A stretch of 52,935 nt of DNA, from assembly GCA_009788085.1 (NCBI GenBank), contig WQSB01000003.1:1-52935 (forward strand), in the 5' to 3' direction. Below the pieces are notes generated by a model. That model was not told the DNA's origin, searched no databases, and was given only the letters and a program-made list of their open reading frames with translations. The stretch is from Defluviitaleaceae bacterium. Lineage in GTDB: Bacteria > Bacillota > Clostridia > Lachnospirales > WQUN01. Shown piece by piece: positions 1 to 10,319 of the stretch. How positions within the stretch are numbered: the stretch's first letter is position 1; the number at the start of each line of letters is the position of its first letter. Both the position numbers and the translations under genes were made by a program.

Positions 1-121
1 CCCCCGCCACAACGGGCTCGTTAAACCGTGCCGAGGATTGCCACGCTATAATCGTAAGCACACCAACAATTATTAATCCAACAAGATTAAAAATAATTTT
101 CTTTCTCGAGTCCATCATCAT
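1..121 (-). CDS. N-terminus of a membrane-anchored protein, cut by the window edge
   Basis: Minus-strand reading MMMDSRKKIIFNLVGLIIVGVLTIIAWQSSARFNEPVVAG: basic start plus one TM helix, open to the window edge. Confidence 0.45.
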   Translation of the reverse strand, partial: MMMDSRKKIIFNLVGLIIVGVLTIIAWQSSARFNEPVVAG

Positions 122-182
122 TGTGAGTCACTCCTTTATTTGTATAACCATAATACCACGCAATTCATTACAAAATACTGTT

Positions 183-1496
183 TCATAAGAATACGTCCAC
201 TCTGAATAAATCGCCGCTTATGTTAATCACGAGATTTCCGCCCATTAGCTCGATTAAGCTTTTGGTGATATAAAGCCCGAGGCCGCTGCCGTCCGTTTGG
301 CGGGACTTGTCGCCGCGCATAAACTGCTCCGTTGCCTCCCCGTCGGACAGGCTGACGGGCCTTTCCGAGGTGTTTTGCAAAATAAAACATGTTTTGTCGT
401 CAATCCGGGTAATTTCCGCAAATACGCGGGTGCCTCCGAGGGCGTATTTTGCCGCGTTTGAGAATAGATTTTCCAAGGCGCGGTATAGGTGGCGGCTGTC
501 CGAGTAAGCAAATACGGGCTCATCCGGCTGTCGCAAAACTAAAGTCAATTCTTTGCAGACAAAGCTGTCCTCGAATTCCCCCGCCACTTGGCCCACAAGC
601 TCTGACAAATTGATTTCTTGCTTGTCCACCCGCAAATTTCCTGTTCCGGCCTTGGAGGCTTCTATTAAATCGTCAATCAGGATTTTTAGTCGGGTGGACT
701 TTCTGTCCAAAACCCGGATATAATCGGCAGCCTGTCCTTGGATGACCGTGTTTTTTAATAAATCCACATAGTTTATAATTGAGGTCAGGGGCGTTTTGAT
801 GTCATGTGACACATTGGTAATCAGTTCGCTTTTGAACCGCTCGGCACGAATTTTTTCCTCATTGGCCTTGGCATACTCCTTTGAAAGGTTTTGCAGAAAC
901 GCCGCGAAATAAGTGAGAACACAAATCGCAAAAAGCGTGGGCACACGAAGGGGGAATATCAATAAATACAGCTGGCTGGCAAGCAGCAACACGGCAAAGA
1001 AGCCCACCGGCCGCCAAGGGGGATAGGCTTTGAAAAAACCGAGCCAGTACAAGGTAAATAATAGCTGTTTGTCACGTAGTCTGGCCAGCAGCTCTCCAAA
1101 AACAAACACAGCAAGAAGATAGGCAATCACAGGAAACATAATCATTGTGGTTCTAATGGCAGTAAAAAATATTATTTCCGGATGCAGGCCACGCAGCATG
1201 GACGCGCACATATAAACCCCGGCACCGCATAGGAGAACGATTACGGAAAAGTCAAATCTGTGGTGGGGAAGCTGTAATTTTGGAGTCCCCGTGTGCCAGA
1301 CCGCCAATGCAAAAAGCCCCAAGCAAAGGGCAAGCCATATAAGGGAAAGCTCAGTCCCAAAATTGAACCAATTACCGTATACGCGGTTAGCGTACCAATT
1401 AAATCCAGAGCTTATTGAGCGTACAAAAGACAATGCCCCAAAAAAGCCAAGGGGAACGGAGATTATTTTAACGGCGGTAAGCAGCGTTTTTTTCAT
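183..1496 (-). CDS. Membrane sensor histidine kinase
   Basis: Multiple TM helices, H-box SHDIKTPLTSIINYVDLL, N-box NLFSNAAKYA, G-box GSGLGLYITKSLIELMGG. Confidence 0.93.
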   Translation of the reverse strand: MKKTLLTAVKIISVPLGFFGALSFVRSISSGFNWYANRVYGNWFNFGTELSLIWLALCLGLFALAVWHTGTPKLQLPHHRFDFSVIVLLCGAGVYMCASMLRGLHPEIIFFTAIRTTMIMFPVIAYLLAVFVFGELLARLRDKQLLFTLYWLGFFKAYPPWRPVGFFAVLLLASQLYLLIFPLRVPTLFAICVLTYFAAFLQNLSKEYAKANEEKIRAERFKSELITNVSHDIKTPLTSIINYVDLLKNTVIQGQAADYIRVLDRKSTRLKILIDDLIEASKAGTGNLRVDKQEINLSELVGQVAGEFEDSFVCKELTLVLRQPDEPVFAYSDSRHLYRALENLFSNAAKYALGGTRVFAEITRIDDKTCFILQNTSERPVSLSDGEATEQFMRGDKSRQTDGSGLGLYITKSLIELMGGNLVINISGDLFRVDVFL

Positions 1497-2188
1497 TTTA
1501 CATTTACCACCTTATAACCCAAGCCGTAGACCACCTTCAGATATCGCGGCTCCTTGGGGTTGATTTCGATTTTTTCGCGGATATGCCGGATATGGACACT
1601 GATGGTTTTGGACACATGAAAAGCCGGCTCATTCCAGACCGACTCATATATTTGCCCGGAAGTAAATACCTTGTCCATGTTCGATATAAGCAGATGAAGG
1701 ATATTGTATTCCAAGGCGGTAAGATTAACCTCTTCGCCGTCCACAACGACACGTTTTTTATTATCGTCCATCACAAGGCCGCCTGTTTGATACATGCCTT
1801 TTTCGGAGGTTTCTTTCATGCCGCCCAAACGCGCGTACCGGCGCAGGGCGGCTTTTACCCTGGCCAGCAGCTCCACGGGGTTAAAGGGTTTGGTGATATA
1901 ATCGTCCCCTCCCATGTTTAGGCCTAAAATGCGGTCTGTGTCCTCGGACTTGGCCGAAAGAAAGATAATCGGCACATTGGAAAACTCACGGATTTTTACC
2001 GCGGCGCGAATACCGTCCGTCACGGGCATCATCACATCAAGCAGAACCAAGTGCGCGTTCCCGGCGGCCTGAATCGCCTCGCCTCCGTTGGTTGCTTTGA
2101 TAACTCCATAACCCTCTTGCCGCAAATAAATTTCAAGGGCGTTTAGGATATCCTCGTCGTCGTCGCAAATCAAAATCCTATAGTCCAT
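1493..2188 (-). CDS. OmpR/PhoB-family response regulator
   Basis: Receiver ICDDDEDIL...LLDVMMPVTDG...ITKPFNP plus winged helix (LTALEYNILHLL...VHIRHIREKIE...VYGLGYKV); overlaps the kinase start. Confidence 0.95.
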   Translation of the reverse strand: MDYRILICDDDEDILNALEIYLRQEGYGVIKATNGGEAIQAAGNAHLVLLDVMMPVTDGIRAAVKIREFSNVPIIFLSAKSEDTDRILGLNMGGDDYITKPFNPVELLARVKAALRRYARLGGMKETSEKGMYQTGGLVMDDNKKRVVVDGEEVNLTALEYNILHLLISNMDKVFTSGQIYESVWNEPAFHVSKTISVHIRHIREKIEINPKEPRYLKVVYGLGYKVVNVK

Positions 2189-2196
2189 AACTTATT

Positions 2197-3201
2197 CTAT
2201 GACTCCTTCGTACCGATAGTTTCATAAATGCTAAAGGCATCATCAATGTGCAGAGCTTGCGCAAAATGGTTGCCAAATGCCCCCGATGTTACGAGGATGT
2301 AAGTCCTTCCGTTAATTAGCGCGAAGCTTGCGAGGTTTTGTCCAGCCTGACTTGTAAATCCCGTTCTGCCGCCCAAAATCGCACCACCGGGAAATTCCGG
2401 GCTATACATTCGGGAAAATAACGTACTGTGAAATGTAATTCCACCCGGGCGACCGCTTGTGTCTGCGGTAGAGTGGCGTGAGGCGGTTATAATCCGCTCA
2501 AAGGTTTCGTTTTCAAGAGCGTATTTCAGCAAAACCGCCATATCCCTGACCGTGGAATATTGGCGGCTGTCATGTAGTCCCGTTGTGTTGGTAAAGCTTG
2601 TGTCATTCATGCCGATTTCTTTTGCTTTTTCGTTCATCAGAGCGACAAAACCTTGCTCGGTACCTGCCACATGCTCCGCCAGCCCTATGGCACACTCGGC
2701 ACCCGATGGCAGCAGCAGGCCGAACAGCAAATCAATAGCGCGAACGGTTTCACCCGGCAAAAACCCTGCCGTTGTTGCGTTTGCGTCGTGAATAGGCGGG
2801 AATATCCCTTCCCTTAACAACACCGGTTCATTTATGCTGCCAATGTTTTCGATGGCAACAAGGGCTGTCATCATCTTAACCAATGAAGCGGGATATATTC
2901 TATCCGTCCCGTTCCGGTAAAGCAAAATCTCGCCGCTTTCCAAATCTATTAAAATCGCGTTTGTGCTGTTTAAAAAAATCTCCGGCATGATTTCGGACTC
3001 CGGCTGACGGATTGTTACCTCAACCGGTTCCGGATTTTCCGCCGGATACTCGAATTCAATAGGATATCCTTCCGCCGAGGCGATAATGCCAATAATATAC
3101 ATAGCGGCTCCAAACAGCAATACCACAACCGTCAAAATTAATAAAATCCCGCCAAAAACACGGTTTCCGCCTCTTCTTACTCTCGTTGCTCTCGTTCTCA
3201 T
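2197..3201 (-). CDS. D-alanyl-D-alanine carboxypeptidase (S11 family)
   Basis: N-terminal TM; YPASLVKMMTALVAIE (SxxK), SGAECAIGLAEHV (SxN-like), GGRTGFTSQAGQNL (KTG-like). Confidence 0.88.
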   Translation of the reverse strand: MRTRATRVRRGGNRVFGGILLILTVVVLLFGAAMYIIGIIASAEGYPIEFEYPAENPEPVEVTIRQPESEIMPEIFLNSTNAILIDLESGEILLYRNGTDRIYPASLVKMMTALVAIENIGSINEPVLLREGIFPPIHDANATTAGFLPGETVRAIDLLFGLLLPSGAECAIGLAEHVAGTEQGFVALMNEKAKEIGMNDTSFTNTTGLHDSRQYSTVRDMAVLLKYALENETFERIITASRHSTADTSGRPGGITFHSTLFSRMYSPEFPGGAILGGRTGFTSQAGQNLASFALINGRTYILVTSGAFGNHFAQALHIDDAFSIYETIGTKES

Positions 3202-3355
3202 CTGCTCATCTCCCTAGTTTTAATGATGGTTCATTCACTATAAACAGGGAAATCAAACTTACAGGCACGAAAAATCAAAGATTTTTCAAAGGGAGCGGGC
3301 CAAGGATGTTGGTAAAGAGGGTGGCCGCACGGGGACACTTGGTTTCACCGCAGTG

Positions 3356-5728
3356 TTATAAGTCCTTCATGACCTTCCGGTGAAATGACCGTAGTTTTCT
3401 AAAAACCTTTCCGTGGACGGTGTTGGCAGGGTAGGGGTAGCTTCCCGCCGGGAGCTGCATAAGGATTTCCATGCCTTCGTCGATGTGGGAAATGGGATAG
3501 ATGTGAAATTTCCCGGCTTTTACGGCTTTGACGACTTCGTCTTTTAGGACTAAATCACGGATATTGCGGGTTGGGATGATTACACCCTGGTTGCCCGTGA
3601 GGCCGCGTTTGCTGCACAGGTCGAAAAAGCCCTCGATTTTGTAGGTCGCGCCGCCTATGGGTTGGATTTCGCCGTGCTGGTTCATGCTGCCGGTGATGGC
3701 GATGTCCTGACGGATGGGCAGGCCGGTCAATGCGGAGAGGACTGCGTACAATTCAGTTGACGACGCGCTGTCGCCGTCAATGCCGCTGTAATTTTGCTCA
3801 AAGCAGATGCGGCAGCTTAAGGATAACGGGAAATCTTGAGCGTAAGTCTGCCCGAGATATCCTATCATCACCTGAACGCCCTTATCGTGAATGGAGCCGG
3901 ACATTTCGGCTTCTTTTTCAATGTTTACGATGCCGGCCTTACCCATGTAGGCCGTGGCGGTGATTCGCGAGGGTTTAGCAAAAACATGGTCGCCGGTGTC
4001 GATTACGGCCAAACCGTTAATTTGGCCGACTTTCGCGCCGTCCGTTGAAATCATGACGGTGTCTTCCTCTATCATTTCGGAGAGCTTTTCCTCGTACATA
4101 TTAAGTCGGTATTCCCGTTTAGAGATGGCCTTTTGTACATATTCGGCGGTAACGGTTTGGGCGTTGTCCATTTTTGTCCATGCCACCGCCTCCGCCAAGA
4201 TTTCAGACAGATAATTAAACCGCGTGGTCAGGCGGTCTTGGCGTTCGGCCAAGCGTGTGGCGTACTCAATTACGCGGCCTACTGCCTTGGAATCAAAGGG
4301 CAGCGCGTTTTCCTCCCGGGTATAGCGGCTTATGAATTTTACGACTTCCGCCATGTTTTGGTCATTCAGGCGCATTTCGTAGTCGAAATCCACACGAATC
4401 CTAAAAAGCTTTTCAAAGTAATCATCGTAATTGTAAAGGACGTCATAGTAGAAGCCCCCGCCTATGATTATAATTTTTATATTAAGCGGAATCGGCTCGG
4501 GTTTGATGCTGCTTACGGCCACTCCTGTGGTGTATTCGCGCAAGGGCTCGGTGATAATCTCTTCGGTGATTAAGCTACGGCGAAGGGTTTCCCATGCATG
4601 GGGGCTGCCCAAAATATCCTGTGCCTGCAATATCAAATATCCACCGTTGGCCTTGTGCAGAAGCCCCGGCTTTATCTTCATAAAGTCTGTGGAAAGGTTG
4701 CCGTATTCGTTGTCGTATTCCACTTCGCCCACAAGATGGGTGTAGGTCGGGTTGTAGTCAACGATTACGGGCGCGCCGGTAAGATGACTGTTGTCGGTTA
4801 TTAAATTGACTTTGTACTTTGTCAAATTGTCCTCGGTGCTTTTTTTGTTGTACCATGGCATGATGGCCTGCATGGCCTCTTCGTCTTCGGATTCCTCTGT
4901 GATAAAGTCGGACATGTTCTCCAAAATATCTTCCTTGACGGCTTTTAGGTACTCCAGTAAAGCGGGCTCGTTTGCGAAAGCTTCCATTATATCGTTCATG
5001 TGATGACCCACCAGAAACAATCCGACGGAGTAGTCCAGCTCATCCACTTCTTTTTTTGTTATTTTTTCGTGGTCCTTAATTTCACGCAAAGCTTCGGCAG
5101 CGCGGATTTGAATTGTTTCGGATTTTTTTGTGATGGTGTCCTTTTGCTCTTGGGACAGGGACTCAAATTGCTCTTCGGTAATGACCTCGCCCTCCACGAT
5201 GGGCATAAAAAATATGCCGCTGTTGGAGTTCTTCACCTCAAAATCATGCTTGCGGGCCTCTTCGGACATTTCCTTTATAATTTCATCTTGCTTTAGTTTT
5301 AAAATTTTTACGATTTCGTTCTTTTTGTTCTCATATTCCTTGTCCGCAAAGGTACGCGGAAGTTCCGCGCTCAGGCGGGATATCAGTTCGTTCATATCCT
5401 CTTGCAGACGCTTGCCCGTGCCTGCCGGAACCCTCAGAAGCTTCGGGCATTTGGGATTTTGGAAATTATATACATAGCATAAATCCGGCGGAACCGCCTC
5501 GGCGGAGGCCTTTTCCTGTGCGTATTCCCGTGCAAAGGTCGTCCGTCCGGTGCCCGTGGCCCCGCAGACATAAATGTGATAACCTTTGTCCTTCATTTGC
5601 AGTCCAAATTTTAGGGCTTCCGACGCACGGTCTTGGCCGATTAGCTCTAAAGTCCGGCTTTCTGCGGCGTCTATTCTTTGCGGCTTCGCGAAATATTTTA
5701 GTTCTTGCCAGGTTAGCTCACGAGTCAT
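3356..5728 (-). CDS. Lon-like ATP-dependent protease (AAA, S16 peptidase domain)
   Basis: Walker A GATGTGRTT, LonB-like middle region, S16 motif GDSASSTELYAVLSALTGLPIRQDIAITGSMNQHGEIQPIGG; start taken at MTRELTWQ. Confidence 0.9.
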   Translation of the reverse strand: MTRELTWQELKYFAKPQRIDAAESRTLELIGQDRASEALKFGLQMKDKGYHIYVCGATGTGRTTFAREYAQEKASAEAVPPDLCYVYNFQNPKCPKLLRVPAGTGKRLQEDMNELISRLSAELPRTFADKEYENKKNEIVKILKLKQDEIIKEMSEEARKHDFEVKNSNSGIFFMPIVEGEVITEEQFESLSQEQKDTITKKSETIQIRAAEALREIKDHEKITKKEVDELDYSVGLFLVGHHMNDIMEAFANEPALLEYLKAVKEDILENMSDFITEESEDEEAMQAIMPWYNKKSTEDNLTKYKVNLITDNSHLTGAPVIVDYNPTYTHLVGEVEYDNEYGNLSTDFMKIKPGLLHKANGGYLILQAQDILGSPHAWETLRRSLITEEIITEPLREYTTGVAVSSIKPEPIPLNIKIIIIGGGFYYDVLYNYDDYFEKLFRIRVDFDYEMRLNDQNMAEVVKFISRYTREENALPFDSKAVGRVIEYATRLAERQDRLTTRFNYLSEILAEAVAWTKMDNAQTVTAEYVQKAISKREYRLNMYEEKLSEMIEEDTVMISTDGAKVGQINGLAVIDTGDHVFAKPSRITATAYMGKAGIVNIEKEAEMSGSIHDKGVQVMIGYLGQTYAQDFPLSLSCRICFEQNYSGIDGDSASSTELYAVLSALTGLPIRQDIAITGSMNQHGEIQPIGGATYKIEGFFDLCSKRGLTGNQGVIIPTRNIRDLVLKDEVVKAVKAGKFHIYPISHIDEGMEILMQLPAGSYPYPANTVHGKVFRKLRSFHRKVMKDL

Positions 5729-6213
5729 ATTAAATGTTCCTTCCACATGACTATTCCGTCTTCGTTAGGATATGAATAAAAATCACGCCTTACGCCTTTT
5801 TGTACGAAACCGTACTTTTTATACAGCGAGATGGCAGCTTTGTTGCTTTCCCGTACTTCCAGGGTCAAAGCGGTTATTTTCAAGCGGCGGGCTTCGTTTA
5901 CTAGGCTTTCCATCAGCAGAGAGCCGACGCCTTGGTTTTTATACGAGGCTGAAACCGCTATATTGCTGATATGTCCCTCATCAAGAACATGCCGCATGGA
6001 GGCATAGCCGATTGCGTTTTGGTTTTCGTTTACCGCCACCAGGAAAACGGAGCCCGGTTCGTTTATTTCATATAAAATCGAGCTTTTTGACCATGGGTCG
6101 GAAAAGGCCTCGTTTTCGATTGCGTGGATTGCGGCGGCGTGTTGCGGCGTGGCTTGAACGATAACGGCAAGAGATTTTCCTGGGCGGAAATTTGACCTGA
6201 CATCAGATATCAT
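5725..6213 (-). CDS. rimI: Ribosomal protein S18 alanine N-acetyltransferase-like GNAT
   Basis: GNAT core ISNIAVSASYKNQGVGSLLMESL; adjacent to tsaB and tsaE. Confidence 0.88.
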   Translation of the reverse strand: MISDVRSNFRPGKSLAVIVQATPQHAAAIHAIENEAFSDPWSKSSILYEINEPGSVFLVAVNENQNAIGYASMRHVLDEGHISNIAVSASYKNQGVGSLLMESLVNEARRLKITALTLEVRESNKAAISLYKKYGFVQKGVRRDFYSYPNEDGIVMWKEHLI

Positions 6214-6959
6214 TGTTGACGGCCCTGCTGCCGTACGGCCTGAGGTGCACGTACATATATGATATCCGCTTGATTTGAAAATTCGTAGCCGAAATTTATT
6301 TTCTCCGCTGCGTACAGCCCTACGGAGGCGGCTCGGAGACTATTATTATTGGACGGGGCTAATTGGGAATAGGGGAAGGTGCTTCGGATAGCTTCGGAGT
6401 TGGCGTCCGCACCGCCGCCTAGGAAGAGGATATTCTCGCCAAGCCTTCTCTTGCTGACTATATGCTCACTGAGCAAATAGTCAGTCATTTCCCCGATGGA
6501 TACAGCCATGTACTCCGATGCTTTGCTGATGCTTCCGTCCAAAGACCGCGTGTACACCGCCGTGTAAACCTGCCCTCGCCGCGCGTCCAGCATGGGCACA
6601 ACAAGTCCGCCTCCCCCCACGCCTAAAACATTGTATGCTAAAGCGTCCAGTGTAGGAACAGGTACGGCTTGTATATTCAGTGCTTTTGCCATTCCAAGTG
6701 CCGCGGACGCTCCAATCCTAAGCCCCGTAAACGAGCCCGGGCCGTTTGTATAGGCTGTATAATTGATATCCTGCGGCATAAGCCCCGTTAATGCTAAAAG
6801 CCGGTCAATACCCGGCATTAAAATCTCCGAATGCGTCCATGTGGTGCCGGAAAGACTTTCGGTGCGGGCGTTTAAAAAAATCTCGCCAATCGTTATGTAC
6901 TGGCTAACAATGGCGGCGGTAGAATGTTGTCCTGATGTGTCAATTGCTAAAATTTTCAT
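6210..6959 (-). CDS. tsaB: tRNA threonylcarbamoyladenosine biosynthesis protein TsaB
   Basis: MKILAIDTSGQHSTAAI, YTNGPGSFTGLRIGASAALGMA. Confidence 0.93.
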   Translation of the reverse strand: MKILAIDTSGQHSTAAIVSQYITIGEIFLNARTESLSGTTWTHSEILMPGIDRLLALTGLMPQDINYTAYTNGPGSFTGLRIGASAALGMAKALNIQAVPVPTLDALAYNVLGVGGGGLVVPMLDARRGQVYTAVYTRSLDGSISKASEYMAVSIGEMTDYLLSEHIVSKRRLGENILFLGGGADANSEAIRSTFPYSQLAPSNNNSLRAASVGLYAAEKINFGYEFSNQADIIYVRAPQAVRQQGRQQ

Positions 6960-7414
6960 ATTTCTCCCGTTTCTGCGGTATAGCCGTTGGCTCGATTGAT
7001 GGAAATTTCTCTATGGTCTGCTGCGGCGTCTGCGGTGGCGCGAATCTCAACCCAAGTCACATCGTTGCCAAAAAAACCCTCCGCGCGCTCGGGCCATTCC
7101 ACCAAGGAAACCCCGCCAGCGTATAAAAAATCCTCGCAGCCGGTGCTTTCCAGGTCGGTAAGCCCGTTTTCCATACGGTATAAATCAAAATGATAAAAGG
7201 GCAAACGGCCGCTTTCATATATATTCATCAAAGTGAAGGTGGGGCTGGTGACTCGCCCGGGATATCCGAGCCCCCGCGCCAAGCCTTGGGCAAAAACTGT
7301 CTTGCCCGCGCCGAGCTCGCCGCTAAGGCAGAAAATATCGCCCGACTTGGCGTTTTGGCCAAATTCAAACCCCAGCTTTTCCGTATCGGCCGGGGAAAGG
7401 CTTTTATATGTCAC
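6956..7414 (-). CDS. tsaE: tRNA threonylcarbamoyladenosine biosynthesis ATPase TsaE
   Basis: Walker A SGELGAGKTVFAQGLARGLG, SPTFTLMNIYE, FYHFDLYR, EWPERAEG. Confidence 0.95.
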   Translation of the reverse strand: MTYKSLSPADTEKLGFEFGQNAKSGDIFCLSGELGAGKTVFAQGLARGLGYPGRVTSPTFTLMNIYESGRLPFYHFDLYRMENGLTDLESTGCEDFLYAGGVSLVEWPERAEGFFGNDVTWVEIRATADAAADHREISINRANGYTAETGEI

Positions 7415-9240
7415 GCGCTTTCACCCAGAAAATATTCCGAATGCCACAGCAGGAACATGAAGACCGTCCAGATTTTGCGGCTGTTGTCCTGTTTGCCGCT
7501 GTAATGCTCGTCCAGCAGAGCCAACAAGGCTTCGATGTTAAAATACCGCGACGCGACGCTGCTGGTGAAATGTGTTTTCACAACGTTGTAATATTTTTCC
7601 TCCCGCAGCCAAATACGGATAGGCACAGGAAAACCCAGCTTGCGCCTGTCGGCAACATCTTGGGGCAGATGCGCGGCGGCGGCCTTTCTGAATGCCAGCT
7701 TTGTACCCTTTTTGCTGACGCGGTGTTTTGTCAGAAGCCGCGAGGCCACGCGGAAAACCTCACGGTCGAGGAAGGGCACGCGCACCTCAAGGCAATGAGC
7801 CATGCTCATCTTGTCGGCCTTTAGCAGAATATCTCCCGCCAGCCACAGGTGAATATCCAAGTATTGCATTTTTGTAATATCGTCCTCGTGCTTGACTTGG
7901 GCGTAAAACGGACGGGTAATGTCCATGGGCTCTTGAATCGCCTCAAATTTTAAAATTTTCGCCCGTTCTTCCGGGGCAAAAATATACGCGCCACCGATAT
8001 AACGCTCCTCTACGGTTTTTGCTCCGCGCAAAAGAAAGCCTCGGCCTTTTGTGCCCACGGGCAATTTTTTTGCCAAGCTCGCCAGCCACTCCCGCAGGGA
8101 AAGGGGTAGCTTTGCGTACCATTTTAGACTAAGAGGCTCTTTGTAAATGTTATAACCGCCAAAAAGCTCGTCCGCGCCCTCGCCGGAAAGCACAGCCTTT
8201 ACATGCTTGGCGGCCTCGCGGCTGACGAAATACAACGCCACGGCGGCGGGGTCTGCCAAGGGCTCGTCCATGTGATACTGCACCTTTGACAGGCTTTCCC
8301 AGAACTCATCGGTAGTAATGATTTTTGAAAAATTTTCCGCGCCGATTTGCTCCGATAAGCTTTTGGCATATTCAATTTCATTGTAATTTTCATAATCAAA
8401 GCCCACGGTAAAGGTTTTTTTTCCGCCAAACCGGGCAACTGTGTAGCTTGAATCCACTCCGCCGGACAAAAAAGAACCAACCTCCACATCGCTGGCCATG
8501 TGCTTGAAAATGGATTCGCCAATGGTGACGTCGATTTGCTCTGCCGCGTCATCAAGGCTCATTTCGGCCGGGGAGAAAATGTGGGAATGATATCGTGCCA
8601 CGGCCAAATCTCCGTTTTCCAAGGTTAGATGATGCCCCGGCGGCAATTTATAAACGCCCTTAAAAAATGTCTCGGTAAGTACGGAATATTGAAATGTTAA
8701 ATACTGCGCCAATGCCTCCGGGTTCACCATGGGAGTAAACCCCGGGTGTACAGTGAAGGATTTTATCTCCGAGCCGAAAATCAGTCCCTTTTCCGTTCGT
8801 GTATAGTAAAACGGTTTTATGCCAAAGGGGTCACGGGCACAAAAAAGCTTGTCCGCCTCCATATCGTATATGGCAAAAGCAAACATTCCGCGCAAATGAT
8901 TTAACATTCCCGTTCCGTGCTCTTCATATAGATGCAGTAAAACTTCTGCGTCGGTGGAGGTAGTAAAATAGTGGCCTTTTTCTTCCAGTAAGGCACGAAG
9001 CTCTTTGTGATTATAAATTTCGCCGTTAAAAACCAACACCAGACTTCCGGTTTCGTTATACATGGGCTGCGCGCCGTTCTCCAAGTCGATTATCGACAGC
9101 CGCCTAAAGCCAAGAGTCATCTCCTCGCCCAGATAAACCCCGGCTGAATCCGGCCCGCGGTGTATAATTTTATCAAGCATTTTGTTTATAACGACTTCCG
9201 CCTCAGGGTTTTGGCCGGAAAACCCACAAAATCCACACAT
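7411..9240 (-). CDS. asnB: Asparagine synthase (glutamine-hydrolysing)
   Basis: MCGFCGFSG (catalytic Cys2, so start placed at 9240), HRGPDSAG, SGGVDSSYTVA pyrophosphatase motif. Confidence 0.95.
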   Translation of the reverse strand: MCGFCGFSGQNPEAEVVINKMLDKIIHRGPDSAGVYLGEEMTLGFRRLSIIDLENGAQPMYNETGSLVLVFNGEIYNHKELRALLEEKGHYFTTSTDAEVLLHLYEEHGTGMLNHLRGMFAFAIYDMEADKLFCARDPFGIKPFYYTRTEKGLIFGSEIKSFTVHPGFTPMVNPEALAQYLTFQYSVLTETFFKGVYKLPPGHHLTLENGDLAVARYHSHIFSPAEMSLDDAAEQIDVTIGESIFKHMASDVEVGSFLSGGVDSSYTVARFGGKKTFTVGFDYENYNEIEYAKSLSEQIGAENFSKIITTDEFWESLSKVQYHMDEPLADPAAVALYFVSREAAKHVKAVLSGEGADELFGGYNIYKEPLSLKWYAKLPLSLREWLASLAKKLPVGTKGRGFLLRGAKTVEERYIGGAYIFAPEERAKILKFEAIQEPMDITRPFYAQVKHEDDITKMQYLDIHLWLAGDILLKADKMSMAHCLEVRVPFLDREVFRVASRLLTKHRVSKKGTKLAFRKAAAAHLPQDVADRRKLGFPVPIRIWLREEKYYNVVKTHFTSSVASRYFNIEALLALLDEHYSGKQDNSRKIWTVFMFLLWHSEYFLGESA

Positions 9241-9324
9241 AAAAAACACCTCTCACAGGAAATCGCCATTAAATTTAACATAATTCTTAGACTTTGTCAC
9301 ATTGCCTATTTTCTTTTTTTGTAA

Positions 9325-9353
9325 TTGGTGATAGAATAGTCTTGTGTTATAAT
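9325..9353 (+). promoter_or_regulatory. Putative sigma-A promoter for cheV
   Basis: TTGGTG-17 nt-TATAAT, followed by ATAGGAGG ribosome-binding site. Confidence 0.6.
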
Positions 9354-10302
9354 GATATTTAGAATGAACATAGGAGGTACAACCATGGTTGGTAGCAAAC
9401 GAGCAACGGCACACATGGAAAGCGAGCAAACTCTCCAGTTAATGGAATTTGTGGTCGCAGGCGGGCATTTTGGCATAAACGTGGCCAAGGTCAACGAAAT
9501 TATGAAGTACAGCCAGTATCCGATTACGCCCATGCCCAACTCGAATCCCTTCGTAGAGGGAATCATCCGCCCCCGTACAGACACCATGACGGTAATAAAT
9601 CTGGCGGCCTATATGGGATTGCCCCCGTCGCCCGACGAGGAACGAGACATCTTTATTATTACCCAAATCAACAATCTCAAGACAGCATTTCATGTGCATG
9701 GTGTTGAGGCTATTAACAAAGTGGCAATGTCGAATATCGAAAAACCGGACGCTACCATTTACGGTGGCGAGGACGGGATGGCCACAGGTGTCGCAAAACA
9801 AGGCGACAAGCTGATTACCATTATAGACTTCGAAAAAATTCTGTTCGACATCAGCCCCCACATGGGCTTCTCGCCAAGCGACATAGACAGGCTGGGCGAA
9901 AGAAGCCGCTCTACAAAGCCGATACTTATTGCCGAGGATTCTCCGCTTTTGGAGAGGCTGATTTTGTCTTCCTTGGAAAAAGCCGGGTACGTGAATATCA
10001 TTTGCGCATCGAATGGCCAAGAAGCGTGGAATCTGCTTCAAGAATACAAGGAATCCGGAGACCCAATCGAAAATCATGTATGCGCTATAATAACCGACAT
10101 AGAAATGCCACTGATGGACGGACACAGGCTTCTGAAGCTGGCTAAGGATGACCCGTATTTCAACAAGCTGCCGGTAATCGTATTCTCTTCCCTCATCACC
10201 GACGACATGCGCGAAATAGGCGAAAGCCTCGGTGCCGTGGCCAATATCTCTAAGCCGGAAATAGCTAATCTTGTAACAATTCTTGACAAGCACATTCTCT
10301 AA
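9352..10302 (+). CDS. cheV: Chemotaxis protein CheV (CheW + receiver)
   Basis: CheW-like N-terminus (FGINVAKVNEIMKY, VEGIIRPRTDTMTVINLAAYMG) and C-terminal receiver (ILIAEDSPLLERL, ITDIEMPLMDG). Confidence 0.93.
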   Translation: MIFRMNIGGTTMVGSKRATAHMESEQTLQLMEFVVAGGHFGINVAKVNEIMKYSQYPITPMPNSNPFVEGIIRPRTDTMTVINLAAYMGLPPSPDEERDIFIITQINNLKTAFHVHGVEAINKVAMSNIEKPDATIYGGEDGMATGVAKQGDKLITIIDFEKILFDISPHMGFSPSDIDRLGERSRSTKPILIAEDSPLLERLILSSLEKAGYVNIICASNGQEAWNLLQEYKESGDPIENHVCAIITDIEMPLMDGHRLLKLAKDDPYFNKLPVIVFSSLITDDMREIGESLGAVANISKPEIANLVTILDKHIL

Positions 10303-10319
10303 CCTTTGGGGGGTCTCGG

